NCBI GenBank assembly: GCA_973895155.1
Contig: OZ316893.1
Span: 19,406,001 to 19,470,000, forward strand
Direction: 5' to 3'
Source: Marsupella aquatica
Lineage: Eukaryota; Marchantiophyta
DNA length: 64,000 nt
Below, piece by piece: positions 24,120 through 35,466 of this stretch (position 1 is the stretch's first letter; each line of letters starts with the position of its first letter). The position numbers and the translations under genes were made by a program. The notes beneath the pieces were generated by a model. That model saw nothing but the letters and a program-made list of their open reading frames with translations. It was not told where the DNA came from and made no database searches.

Positions 24120-24420
24120 AGTGTTTGACACTCTTCTCTTTATTTTCTTCAGTTTTTAGGTTTGCCTTTGCCTTTGCTTCTTCTTTTCTTTCCCTTGTTT
24201 GGTGTTAGTCCTCTTCGGACCTGTTTTTCTTTGGACCACTTTTTCTTTTTTCTCATTGTTTTTTTTCTTGGTTTATAAACTTTGGTGATATATTTCCCCT
24301 TTAGACCTATTTTTTTTCTTTGGACCACTTTTTCTTTCCTTTCATTTGTACTTTGTTTATTTTCCTGGTTTAGAAACTTTGGTGGAATTTTCTTACTAGG
24401 CCGCCTCAAACCAGACTTAT
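24120..24420. repeat. Diverged pyrimidine-rich tandem repeat
   Basis: Two units of roughly 100 bp contain TTTCTTTGGACCACTTTTTCTTT followed by a GGTTTA(T/G)AAACTTTGGTG segment (about 24220-24295 and 24310-24392). The opposite-strand frame here, rich in Lys, follows from the base composition and is not taken as a gene. Confidence 0.55.
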
Positions 24421-25880
24421 CAGCTGTAATTAGTTCAAGGACCCCTTGGTTATGTGAGCTTGATTTTCATTGAACTATTTGGAGCCATGGAGAGTTGCAC
24501 ATTGGCATAAATAGATGAGAGAACAAAGATTAAATGAAGTGAATTTTAAAGGTACTTAGGACAATTCATTAAAAACAAATAGGCATACATTCATGGTAAT
24601 ACCAAGGGCAATTCTCCATGCAAAAGGTTTCCCTTAGTACCTCCATGTCTATAGAATACATGTAACATTCCATATAGTTCATGCAAAATATTACTTTTGT
24701 CCATAGTAGTCAAAAGGTCTTGGTAATCCTCTATCCATAGTAGTTTTGGTGTTTCTTACCTTTGCTGGTTACTCCTCTATCCATAATACCCACAGGGTTT
24801 CTTAAGTTACCTTGGTAAATGTTAGAGAAGTTGAAAAGTTTTTTGAGTTTCTTATATTATGTTGGTAAATGTTAGAGTAGTTGAAGAGTTCTTTCTACTT
24901 ATCATTATTTCAAAAATGTGTAAATTAAATAAAAATTGAAGCAGATTACCAGAAAACACTGTGGGGGTCTCACTACATACAGGCCCCCCATCACGTGTGA
25001 CATTTTCAAGCCCTACACCCCCTAAAATGCAAGGTTAAAATAATTTGAAACCATATTAATATAAAGTTGGAATATTTCAAATTTTGAGTAAAAGTACCTT
25101 GATGTTCTTACAAGACTCCAAATTGGATTTAAAAGACCCTAAACCTCTTCCACAAAAATGTCTAAGTCTTCCCTTAAAACACAATAAAACTACGCTATTC
25201 TTCATTGCACATGATGTCTCAATTCTATGGAAGTGAAATTCCCGAGAAAACACTGCTATATCAATCACAACTCATCCACGAGCTCATCCAAAGATTATTT
25301 TCTTTCACCCCTATTATAACATTTTCTTTGTTAACTTACAATGTTACTTTTCAACTTTCCATGGTTTTTACAGTTAGAGGGTCTAGCTGTTTTTCTTTGT
25401 CCCCGTCTTTGTCTTGCCTCAAACATGAATAGTCTGATTTGGTTCTTCTTGCGTAACTAATATTAAGTCTTGTTTGTGACAAATCATGCTCATGTGGCTG
25501 CACGGGCATCCAGGATACTGGAAGAAACTTCCCATGAGGGTCCGTAACTATATTTGTAGTTGACCCCCAAGCATACACCCCTCACTAATCAAATGAGCAA
25601 AATGTATGTAGATAAATTATTTATCAAATATACACAGCACATTTTGAATTTTTTGTTTCCTCAACCCTTGCACTATAAGGAATTTTATACTATTTTAGTC
25701 ACTAATTGTTTTCTAGTTGAAGCTCAATTGTCTTGCTTTGTTCTTGGATTAATTTTAGTTACTCTGGTTGGATTAATTGTAACTGCATATTTGCAATATG
25801 GATGTGTGAATTGATTCCATCTTTAACTGTGATAGAAATTTATACTGAAGAAAATGTCCTTTTGTGAGATTTTTGTGGGG
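24421..25880. other. AT-rich intergenic DNA; nothing recognised
   Basis: Only short frames and AT-rich sequence are present. A small repeated motif (CTTACCTTGGTAAATGTTAGAG versus ATTATGTTGGTAAATGTTAGAG) occurs near 24802 and 24859. No gene or structured element is supported. Confidence 0.4.
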
Positions 25881-25889
25881 CATAGACAA

Positions 25890-26170
25890 CATTTATGATG
25901 GTAAGCACATCACATATCTAACACGCAAGTAGTCGACACAAGAGATATGTGTTTCAGCTCCTTGAGGCTACATCCACGGGAACACACAAGAGCTTTACGT
26001 CGGCCATAGCAAGTCTCCACAGTGTAAGCTTATCTCTCAAGTGGTTCTGTAACAATGAGCCTTATCCTAGCAAACACCGCTTAGGATAAAGTTTACCCAA
26101 CCACATCTCTGACCACGGTTAGCCTAACTATGGTTACATGTCATAACCTTAGATGTGAGAGTAAATACCT
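25890..26170 (-). mobile_element. Probable Copia-type LTR fragment (solo LTR)
   Basis: Read on the minus strand, the sequence contains AGCTCTTGTGTGTTCCCGTGGATGTAGCC...CTCTTGTGTCGAC...TTGCGTG. It matches the R/U5 part of plant Copia LTRs as I remember them (CCCGTGGATGTAG, then a TCTTGTGTC block). No primer-binding site or coding region follows, so a solo or truncated LTR is likely. Boundaries are approximate. Confidence 0.4.
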
Positions 26171-27170
26171 AACAATTTCAGTTCAAATGAAAATCTTTAT
26201 GCTTGGTTTAGTCACATATAGATATACAAGAACCCTACATGAGTCAACACACTGAAAATTCAATTCAGCAAAGCAAAAATCAATCAATCAATCAATCAAT
26301 CAATGAGAAATCACTTTTTGTTGCAAATTAAGGCTATGCTAAAAGTAGGAAGAAATAATGGTGTTACTCTGCTTGTCATCCACAATAGAGGTGGCAATGG
26401 AGATGGCAAGAGAGAGAGAGAGAGAGGTGAACCAATATGTACAAATGACATCAACAGGCCCACCTGCAGCATTAAGTAACAGGTGATAATGGGGCCAGGT
26501 TGGCGCAGAAAGCACAATACATTTGACACTAATGCTACAAACTTAGTACAGATAAAATAATCTTAACGTACCCTGTATCCCACCATAAATTTTGTGTGGG
26601 TGAGAACTGAGACCCGTTGGATCTTTGGGTCTGCCTGTGTTGAGAATTGTTCAAAATGAAAAGCCCTCCCACATGCATTATTTTGGACCACTCCCTGTTG
26701 GGATAGCTTTACCTTACATGTGATAGAAAAACTTCATAGTCCTTTCCTTATCTCAAAGAGAACGCATGGAAAGTGGGGCCACCTGTCCCACCAAGCTAAT
26801 AAAGACAAAAGCTAGGGATCCCAAAGTAACATTTCGATCATTTTCCTTGGAGATTTATTTATTGCTGCTAATTGGGTCCCACCATTGAATGCTGACCATT
26901 ACCATCCCTGCCCATTGCGCAGAAAAGATGAAAACATGAGGGTGTGTGAATCAACATTTTTGAATTCTACTCAATGTGCATAGATCCAAAAAGGGAAGAG
27001 TTTGTCATACACTAGTTTTCCCAACAAGTGTAGCCCAACTGTAGTTGTCCTCATCATTGTGGCAAGTGACTTTGACATCAATCTTCATGAGTAGACCAGC
27101 TTTCGCATTTTGGACTTGTCTGACAAATAGAGGCTTTAGAGTCTGTCAACTTACAACTCATCACTTGGAC
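26171..27170. other. Intergenic DNA with microsatellites
   Basis: A CAAT tetranucleotide array lies at 26279-26304 and a GA array at about 26410-26428. The segment near 26870-26950 (TTGGGTCCCACC...GAATGCTG, CATGAGGGTGT) shares motifs with about 42275-42460, so both are probably copies of one transposon family. No gene is seen. Confidence 0.45.
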
Positions 27171-27412
27171 CATCCCGGCCCTTCCCTGTCCCGACCTGAC
27201 CCAGCCCCAACCCTGTCCTGGCCCCGACCCTGGCCTGTCCGGGCCTCTCCTGGCCCTGACCCTGGCCTGTCCCGCCCCCCTCTCCTGGCCTTGACCCCGG
27301 CCTGTCCTGGCCCCGGCCCAACCCGCCCGGACTCGGCCCAGTCCCGCACCCGGCCCGGCTCCAGGGCAGGGCAGGGTAGGGGACAGGGACGGGGAGGTCC
27401 GGGCCAGGGAAT
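27171..27412. repeat. C-rich then G-rich degenerate minisatellite
   Basis: From 27171 to about 27361 the plus strand is a degenerate array of CCTGGCCC/CCCGACCC/CCTGTCC-type units. From 27362 to 27412 it switches to GGGCAGGGCAGGGTAGGGGA-type sequence. The two parts are roughly complementary, so the block could fold back or form G-quadruplex/i-motif structures. Long frames on both strands here (Pro/Arg- or Gly-rich) reflect the repeat only. Confidence 0.75.
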
Positions 27413-29951
27413 AATGGGGAATATCTGTCGTTTGGATTGATTTCCACCTGGCAAGTGACGAGTTGACGTGCCCCACAACTCAACAAGTTGCCCGTCACTT
27501 CATTTTGCACAAACCCATCTCAAAGTGGGGTTCACCAACTCCCTTTCCATATAAAAGATTTGACACATCATTGCAACATAGGAGGTCACTCTCATTTTAC
27601 TTGAGTGGAAAGGGGCACGCTGGCCACATCTAAGGAGGGACCCAAAGGATCATTTACCAATCTAGGAGTGGGACCCAAAAGGTAGTAATAATGATTTCCC
27701 CCAAAACTATAAAACTGAATCCGAGTAGATAATATTATGCAAGAGTAAACATGCGGTGACAAAGGTTTTATCGACAAATTTTTATTTATTTTATAGTGTG
27801 GTCCCATGTGGAAAGTTTGAAAACGAGGGGAGTCAGGAGGTGTGCAGTGGGAGAGAAGGGTCAGAGCGTAGCTTTTGAGCCGGGTTTAATTTGATTAAAA
27901 AAGAAGGATCAACAGTGCGATTGTATCTCGGTGTGAAACGTCTCGAGGCTGCGAGGTATTATTGCGCCATGCGGGTCCAGATTCTGTATTGCCAGGCGTC
28001 ATGGCAAAATCACAACACGTGGTCGGAACGCACTTCAGCATTCCTTTGACAAGCACATGTCAGACACGTGGAGTGCCCGAAGATTGTCCGAAGCCGACCT
28101 CCAGAGTCCTGAAAATCCGATTACAACCCAGGCGAGGGGAGATAAAACCCGCCCCCAGTTCTGTCAGCAGGAGGCCGCCGGCCCCTGCCCCCCACCCCCC
28201 CCGGCATGCATGTAGACATCCAGACCGCATATCATCCCCGGTACGTACCGGTACTAGGAGATTCGCCCGTCGACAGGCCGCTCTTTTTACCTTTACTGCA
28301 TCGGCTCAGACCGCACACTCCATAAGCGCATTACCTGGTTAAGCGCAAACAAAGGGAATGTAAACTGTCTACACTTATCCATAAGTGCGCCTTTGAGGGG
28401 TGTGCGCCGATCAAGGAATGCAACGCTTGGTTCAATGCATGCTGGATCCTCCTTCCCGAGATTGTGCACTTAGAGATACGTGTGTGTGACTTATCTACGG
28501 GTCCCGTATAATGCAGGCTTCCGGTGAACGGTAAAAGTAAAAGCTCAGAGATCCCGAAAGACTGGGGGGCACGGCTAGGGGCCTAGAGGGAGAGATCCCG
28601 AAAAGGTCGAGGCTGGGGGCACGGGCTAGAAGCCTATGGGGCGAGAGAGAGAGAGAGGATGACGAAGAAGAAGATAGTGAAAATATACTTACACTACTAC
28701 TGTGCTGTGCTGACGGCTGGCTCAGGACTTCTCTCTGAAGGCTAGCTGCACTCCTGCGGCCCACTCTAGCTACACAAATGCGATGACAATTCTAGCTTTC
28801 GAGCTTCTACTGTAGACATGCTTTGTAGTTATCGGAGCCACTAGCTACTGGATTGGACGATCGTCGGTATGATTGTGGTGTGGACGGGAGTAAAAGCTGG
28901 CAAGTTTGTTTGAAAGTACTGGTGATTGCGGTGTGTATTCGGAGACTTCTTGCGCAATTCAGAGCAATGGAGCGAGACGGACGCCAAAACGATGATGATC
29001 TGAGATCTGAGTCTCTAGTGATCGCGTAGATTCGTGACGTGATCGCGTAGATTCGTGACGTGATCTCATCATTATGCTCGGCATGTGGTACAATCATGAA
29101 GTAACCCCTTTTGCCAATATGGAGAACGATTCTGAATTCTTGTGGTACTCCTAGCCAAGGACACAGGTGACCTATCAATCCAAATGGAAGGTTAAGACGA
29201 GTCGATCTTGGGCTGTACCGTACTGACTAGATGCATGATCTCATTACTCCTGCAGATTATCCGAATCAGATATGAGTGAATGAAGCTGGAGAGCTAGCAC
29301 GGGCGATGGGAACGGTAAACAAATTTCTTTGGAGGTAGAGTCAGATTGATTTGCATGATGTCCTGAACGGAGGCGGGGAGGACTTGCTTTTCCGAGAGGT
29401 AGCAGGGGCAATGGGAACAGTGAATAAATTTCTTTTTGGAGGTCGCCTCAGATTGATGCATGAAGTCACGGAGGGAGGCGGGGAGGACTTGCTGTCTCAG
29501 CATTCCATCTAGTTTATGAAGGATTCTGTCTATGTGATCTTCTAGGGACATTTGCACAATGGGGAACTTCAGATTGAACAGATCATCTTTGTAGATTACT
29601 TCGAGTCTCTGAGAACACTAAAACCGCATTGTCCTAGCAGTCAGAGGTTGATGGAAATATCAGATCGCAAGCGGGTACTTTCAACCTGAATACAAAGCAG
29701 TGAGCGTTAGATTGGCAGGAGACTTGTTCGAGTGGACATGGGAGCAGTAACTGCGGCGAACAGACAGTCTTACGTTTTATCAACTTCTTCACCCAGATGG
29801 ATCAGCAGCAGCAAGGGACAACTAACTACAATGAACCCTCGAGGCGGTTCAGTAGTCTGTAGAATGATTCCTGGCGATACGCAATGAACCCTCGAGGCGG
29901 TTGAGTAGTCAGTAGAATGATTCCTGGCGATACGAATTGCTGCCAGTGACG
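27413..29951. other. Intergenic DNA upstream of the histidine kinase
   Basis: No gene is recognised. Several local duplications occur: a diverged ~52-bp pair at about 28547-28645 (AGAGATCCCGAAA...GGCACGG); a 21-bp pair (GATCGCGTAGATTCGTGACGT) at 29020-29062; a ~113-bp pair at about 29303-29490; and a 53-bp pair at 29829-29934 directly upstream of the kinase ATG. Promoter elements of the kinase probably lie in the last part. Confidence 0.45.
29829..29934 (+). repeat. 53-bp tandem duplication immediately 5' of the kinase start
   Basis: Two adjacent copies of CAATGAACCCTCGAGGCGGTT...GATTCCTGGCGATACG (starting near 29829 and 29882) differ at only a few bases. The second copy ends 17 bp before the ATG at 29952. 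Each copy contains an out-of-frame ATG, so if transcribed these would be upstream AUGs. Confidence 0.8.
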
Positions 29952-32900
29952 ATGGTGCCCAAGGCCCTGAAATACCACGCACAGTGGGTGGCAGACCATT
30001 TCAGCGATGGGGTCGCGGGCCTGTGGAAATGTATCCGAACTACTCGGCCCAATGGAATTCGAGGGTGGCTTCGTCTGGGGGCCTTCAACTTTGTTGAGAC
30101 TCTTGTGTTGTTTGCCGCCGGTGTTATCATGTTCGAGAGCTCCGTTCACGAGCTACGAGACTCCCTGGGTACAACTGTGCTGTTTCCCATGTACTTGCCT
30201 CACGCCGTGGCGTTGCCGATCACGACGAGGTCTCAAACGCCGGTGTTCTTAGGGAATTTTGCTGGTTTCTACGTGGTCAGGGTGTATGCAGCTTGGAGAG
30301 GGGGGTATCTGGTTACCGTTTCGAGGGGATCTGTTCTCTTTGCCGCTGCAGTTGTAGGAGCTGTAGAGATCTCTACAGGAGCCTGGGTGCTGAGACGGAT
30401 GCTTTGTAAATGGACTCGGAGGGAGCATCCCACAATTGAATCGGTTTCGGAGGCAGTGACTTACATATCGACCGTGTTCGTGATTAGTCTAATCTTTGGC
30501 ACGGTTAGTTCGGTGATAATTGTGTCCAGTCCGATTGTGCGTTGGCAGGATTTTTCCCGCTACTTTGGAACCTGGTGTATGAGCGTGTTGGCAGGGTATC
30601 TCACGGGGGCCCCGGTGCTCATGCAATTGTTGGTGTGGAGGCCCCGGCCGTCTCTGTTGCGTCTCCGGAAGACTTGTGAGGCTGTGGTAGTGGGTACCGT
30701 CACTATTGCTCTTGTCATTATTATCTTCTTAAGCAATCTTCAAGCTGTGATCCATCCTCTACCGTACCTGCTCTTCCCCTTGATCATTCTCTCCGCTTTC
30801 CGGTTCAATCGGTTAGGGTGCGCTGTTGTTGTATTCTTCATGACCTTCGTCTGTTCTTGGGCTAGTGTTCGGCGAAAAGGTGCGGTTTACAGGATGGCTG
30901 GAAGCCCTCCTGTGAGGTCCCCTATGCTTATTATCCAGCTGGAGCTTTTCGTGTCAGTGCTGGGTGCGGTTGGAGTTATGCTTGCGGCTGCGGTGAGAGA
31001 GAAAAAGAGGCTGGCCAGGGATTTGCTCACTTTGAACGAGGAGCTAGAAAGCACAGTTACCCAGAGAACGCATGAACTTGTTATGGCGAATGAGGAGCTT
31101 AAGGAGTCGCAGAGAAAGGCAGAAGAGGCCAGCCAAGCCAAATCAGACTTCCTTGCGAACATGAGCCACGAGATTCGGTGAGTTGTCTGTCTTTTTCCTA
31201 CATTTTTATATTTGTGCCCAGCCTCACTGGCAATGTGGAACAAATGAAATCTTTCCACCTTGGTCAGCATAATATGCTTGGCACTGTGTCTGACCTTCAA
31301 AAAATCACGCATTGTCGATTATTCCTTCCGTCCCTAATTGGCTGCATGTTTTGTGCTGAACGCCGGAAAGTCTACAAAAAATACCTTTCTTGTATTGGAC
31401 AGCACCATATATTCATGGTTCCTCGTTAGAAAATTTCGAGTGCGAATGGATTGTCCAGGAGAGATGATGGATGTGAATGTCCAGTCCCTCACCTTTTACC
31501 TTAAAAACTGTTTGATCTTCCTGTTTTATTGAAAGTCCGTACTTCTGCTGCACTGACTATGAAGTCTTGGCAGTCTCCTATCTTGGGATCCACAATGTTG
31601 AGTTCAACTATCTCTTTATACAAAACTACGCATACCAATGGGTGGGAGTTGATTGGCAAGAGACCGGTACCTTTGTCGTTGCCATCACAGTAAATCGATC
31701 TAGTACTGTCTTCGCAAAGGACAGCATAACTGCTGGTTAGAAGTCACAGAGAGGAGTCTTCTACGATGGGAGATCTATGCAATTTCCAGGACTGATCTAC
31801 TCCTCTACCCTACTTAGATCCTTGATAATGAGTCACGTGTAGAAGCGGAGCAGCAATGTACCTGATGACCGTCGTTAGCCGCTAGCACAAAGTATTGGTA
31901 TCGACAGTGTGGACAAAACACGATGCATCTGTGCATTATGGCAAGAATGTCAGGCCCTACCTACCCCACGTACTGTACCACATCCAGTGAGTAGCTGAAG
32001 CCATTGCAGCCGATGCGCCCTCCAAAATTCGTCAAGTAACTGTCAGAAGCAAGGTTTATAATTCTTTTATAGATCATCCACTCCATTATTGTTTAGTTAA
32101 GTAAGCACCGCCGACCCACTCTGGTGCAAAGGACCTGAAACTCCACCCTTCCTCAAATTTATGACCGATTGTTTTCACTTTCATGTATTCAGAGCTGTTA
32201 AGTTTTCACACCACAATGGCAGTCTGGAAAGTTTTGGCAGTTGGAAGAACTGTTAGTGATTCAGTTAACCAGGCATGGTTTTGGTAAAGTAGTCGCTACT
32301 TATTTTAATTTCATTTGAAATTCAGTGGTTCATGATTTATGAGCTGCAGTTACCCCTCGTCCTGGAGATCGCATTTCTGGCTTCAAGGTCCATGTGATGC
32401 GTACACTCTGCAAGGCAGTGCTTTCAAAAACCGTCAACCCTCTGTTTAGCCGTGTCGAGTCTTTTCTTTCTCGTTTGAATAATATTCTATGTTTGTATGT
32501 TTACATACCACCTGATATCTCATCTTTGATTCCCTCCCTCTCTGTTCTGCTATGGAGTGATGGAAGGAGATACCCCTTATCTTCTTTGCTGGTGCAGCTG
32601 CATCTAGATGAACATTCTACTTGAATCGCCTCAATATCTGTGATCCCATCTCTTGTCTTGTTCCTTTGAATGGGTTTATGGCTGAAAGGCTACTAATAAC
32701 TGAATCCTCTCGCTACAACTTTGTACAGGACACCTATCCATGGAATCATGGGATTGACGGCACTGCTACTCGATTCTGAGCTTTCGGTAGACCAAAGAGA
32801 TAGTCTGTCGTCCGTGAAGGAATGTGCGAACCTCCTTCTTAATATCATTAACAGCATTTTAGATCTTGCAAAGATTGAGGCAGGAAGGGTGGAAATTGAG

Positions 32901-35466
32901 CTTGTGCCTTTCAATGTCCGGCGGTTGGTCAGCAGTACTATGCGTATGCTTGCTATCCGTGCTCAGGACAAACATCTGGAACTACTATGGGAAGTGGATA
33001 AGGCCGTTCCAGATTGGGTGGTTGGAGATTCGGGCAAGATCCAACAGTGCCTCCTCAACCTTGGTAAGGTTACTGTTCGTTACGTCTCATGCCATTTGCT
33101 ATTCACTTTACTGGAGTGATCGTCCTAAGAAAGTTTCCCCAGTTGTGATTGGTGATAGGATTGGAACTTCGTGGCACGTCGTAAAGTAATGTTCGTTTGC
33201 ATAGATTTGATTAGACTCTGGTCTGGCATCTTTATGATCACTGTTATTACCTGTACTAAGGTACTTACCGACAGTGGTTTGTTTCAGTTGGGAACGCTGT
33301 GAAGTTCACTCATGAAGGCTCGGTCAAAGTTCAAGTGGCTGTTGATGTGAATTATAGCACAAGCGAGCATGGTTCTTCCCTGCAGACTTGCGAGTTGGAT
33401 AATCAGTCGAAAGGCCTATCTTCCTCATTGAATTCAACCCCCCCCTCCACGCATGACCAAATTGTGGATTCCACAGCCATCAATATATTTGACAAGCCCG
33501 TGGAGTGGCAATATTGTCCGAATGGAAAGGACGGTTTTAGCGTTTGGAAGCTGCAAAATGGAGCAACTTACAGCCACGAGTCGGTGTTTTGCGTACCTAT
33601 GCTATTTGAGGTACGGGACACGGGTATTGGGATAAGCAGCGAAAAGTTGCGAGACATATTCAGGCCTTTTACACAAGCAGATGCATCGACATCACGTGTC
33701 TACGGTGGCACCGGTCTTGGACTTTGTATAGTTCAAAGGTACAATTTCTTTAGCTTCATTGTCATTTCATAGTAGAAAACGTAAGGTTATTTACCTTCTG
33801 ATCCGAAGTTTCTCCATTGCATGTCTAAAGCTCTTAACTCAGTCGTGTACCGGTTTCTTGTTCAGGTTCGTGGAGCTTTTGGGGGGGAAATTACTGGCAG
33901 AGAGTGAAGTAAACAAAGGAAGTTCATTTGGGTTTTCCATCCCTCTGAGCTTCGCTGAATCTCAGGAGGTGGATGACAATTCTGTAGATTTCACCCACGG
34001 TCTTGGCAGTCCTGTAACCCCTCGACCATTAGGTGCGGATTGTTCTACTGTAAAATCCTGATTGCAGTAGGGGTTACTTCAGATTATTGAATCCATCTTC
34101 GTATTTTGATTTGTAACTGTAATTGGATATTTTGCGTTCTGGAATCTCTTCTTAATAAATGGCTATCGTATGATTTTTGTGCAGATACTGTGGTTCCTTC
34201 GATCCCAGACAAAGGAAGTGAAGAGAAAGATATTCCTTCTCCAATCCTCGACGCAGGAGCTGACAAGAAAGATGATGTTCCTTCTTCAGTCGCAGGCAAA
34301 GGAGGCGAAGAGAAATCTGCATCCTCTATAATAATGAACAGAGGAGGTGAAGAGAAAGATGTTACTTCTCCAATCACAGAGGAAAGAGATGATGCAAAAA
34401 TGGCGAAGGATGTGGCTTCCTCAAAGCTTATGACAAGACAGGGTCCTGCCAAGGTGACGGAGCTAGAAGATTCTGAAGGTTACCCTCTTCCTATGGTGCC
34501 TCAATGCCAGAGTTGCATTCTTTACACTCTTTGTCATGGACACGATTGCAGACCTGGTACTGTGGAGGTGGGTCTCAAGGAAAATTTCAGAAAAATGCAA
34601 CGGTTATAACTCAACGTTTGAAGTCTGAGGACTTCAATAAAAATTACAACTGCAATCAGCATCATCTCAAGCGTAGCAAATAGTTAAATACGAGTATTCT
34701 TTGGTCTCCTTGCAGCGTAACACAGTTCCATAAAGGACCGCATAGGAGACCTAAGAGTGCCTTACGTTGACATGTCAAATTTAAATATGTTGAAAGACAG
34801 GCATGGCTGTATGATGGTCGAGATATTGTACACGTAGATCGAAAACCGAAAGACTCATAATGGATGTTTTGTTGACAGATAGTGGATGGAACAAATCCCT
34901 TCATTTGCATGTGCTCTTGGCTGAAGACAATATCATCAATCAAAAGGTCGCCGTTCGACAGTTACAAAAACATGGGCATAAAGTTACCGTTGTAGGGGAC
35001 GGTGTCCATGCTCTGGACGCTGTCAAAGCTAAGCATGACCTTTACGACCTCGTCATCATGGACGTACAGGTATACCTGCTTTAACCTCTTCTCCTTATAA
35101 CAAGTGATTTCTTTAAATTTGCTACATCTTAATGCTTCGACCGGGGTTTTTTGTTTTTATATCAGTTCAGTGAACCCAGTAAGTCAACTTTCCGCATCGC
35201 TGAAATCTTATTTAAGACAACGACTAACGAAATGTACCTTCCAGATGCCAAACATGGACGGATTAGAGGCTACTAGGAAGATCCGTGAAGAGGAAAATCA
35301 ACAGGGATGGAGGAGGCTTCCAATATTGGGTTTGACAGCACATGCTTTTCAGGGCTATGAGAGTACTTGTTTGTCTTGCGGTATGGATGGATATCTTGGG
35401 AAACCTTTCGACATCAATCAATTGCTAAGGGTTATGAGCAAGTATCTTCCAGGACTTGAAAGGTAA
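29952..35466 (+). CDS. Hybrid histidine kinase with MASE1-like membrane sensor
   Basis: This is a predicted membrane sensor kinase that would autophosphorylate and pass phosphate to its own receiver, then to HPt proteins. Seven exons join in phase: 29952-31177, 32729-33063, 33288-33738, 33866-34032, 34185-34478, 34879-35069 and 35245-35466 (961 aa). Residues 1 to about 345 hold eight or nine hydrophobic segments with MASE1-like features ([39 protein letters not shown]). A coiled coil at about 350-400 leads to the H-box [18 protein letters not shown] (His406). The ATPase domain has GNAVKFT (N box, about 522), DTGIG (631), FRPFTQAD and YGGTGLGL. After a repeat-containing linker, the receiver has acidic Glu840/Asp841, phosphoacceptor Asp886 (VIMDVQMPNMDG) and Lys941 (YLGKPF). 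All catalytic residues are present. There is no CHASE domain, so it is not a cytokinin receptor. The ligand is unknown. The start is the first in-frame ATG after a TTG/CTG stretch. Confidence 0.92.

Noticed and set aside
26279-26304. Regular direct repeats resembling a CRISPR array (CAAT units)
   Set aside because: It is a simple microsatellite with no spacers, in a eukaryotic context. No CRISPR array exists in the window.
27045-27510. Pro/Arg- and Gly-rich frames on both strands, about 105-132 aa
   Set aside because: They are read-throughs of the C-rich/G-rich minisatellite. Several frames are open at once and none continues into conserved sequence.
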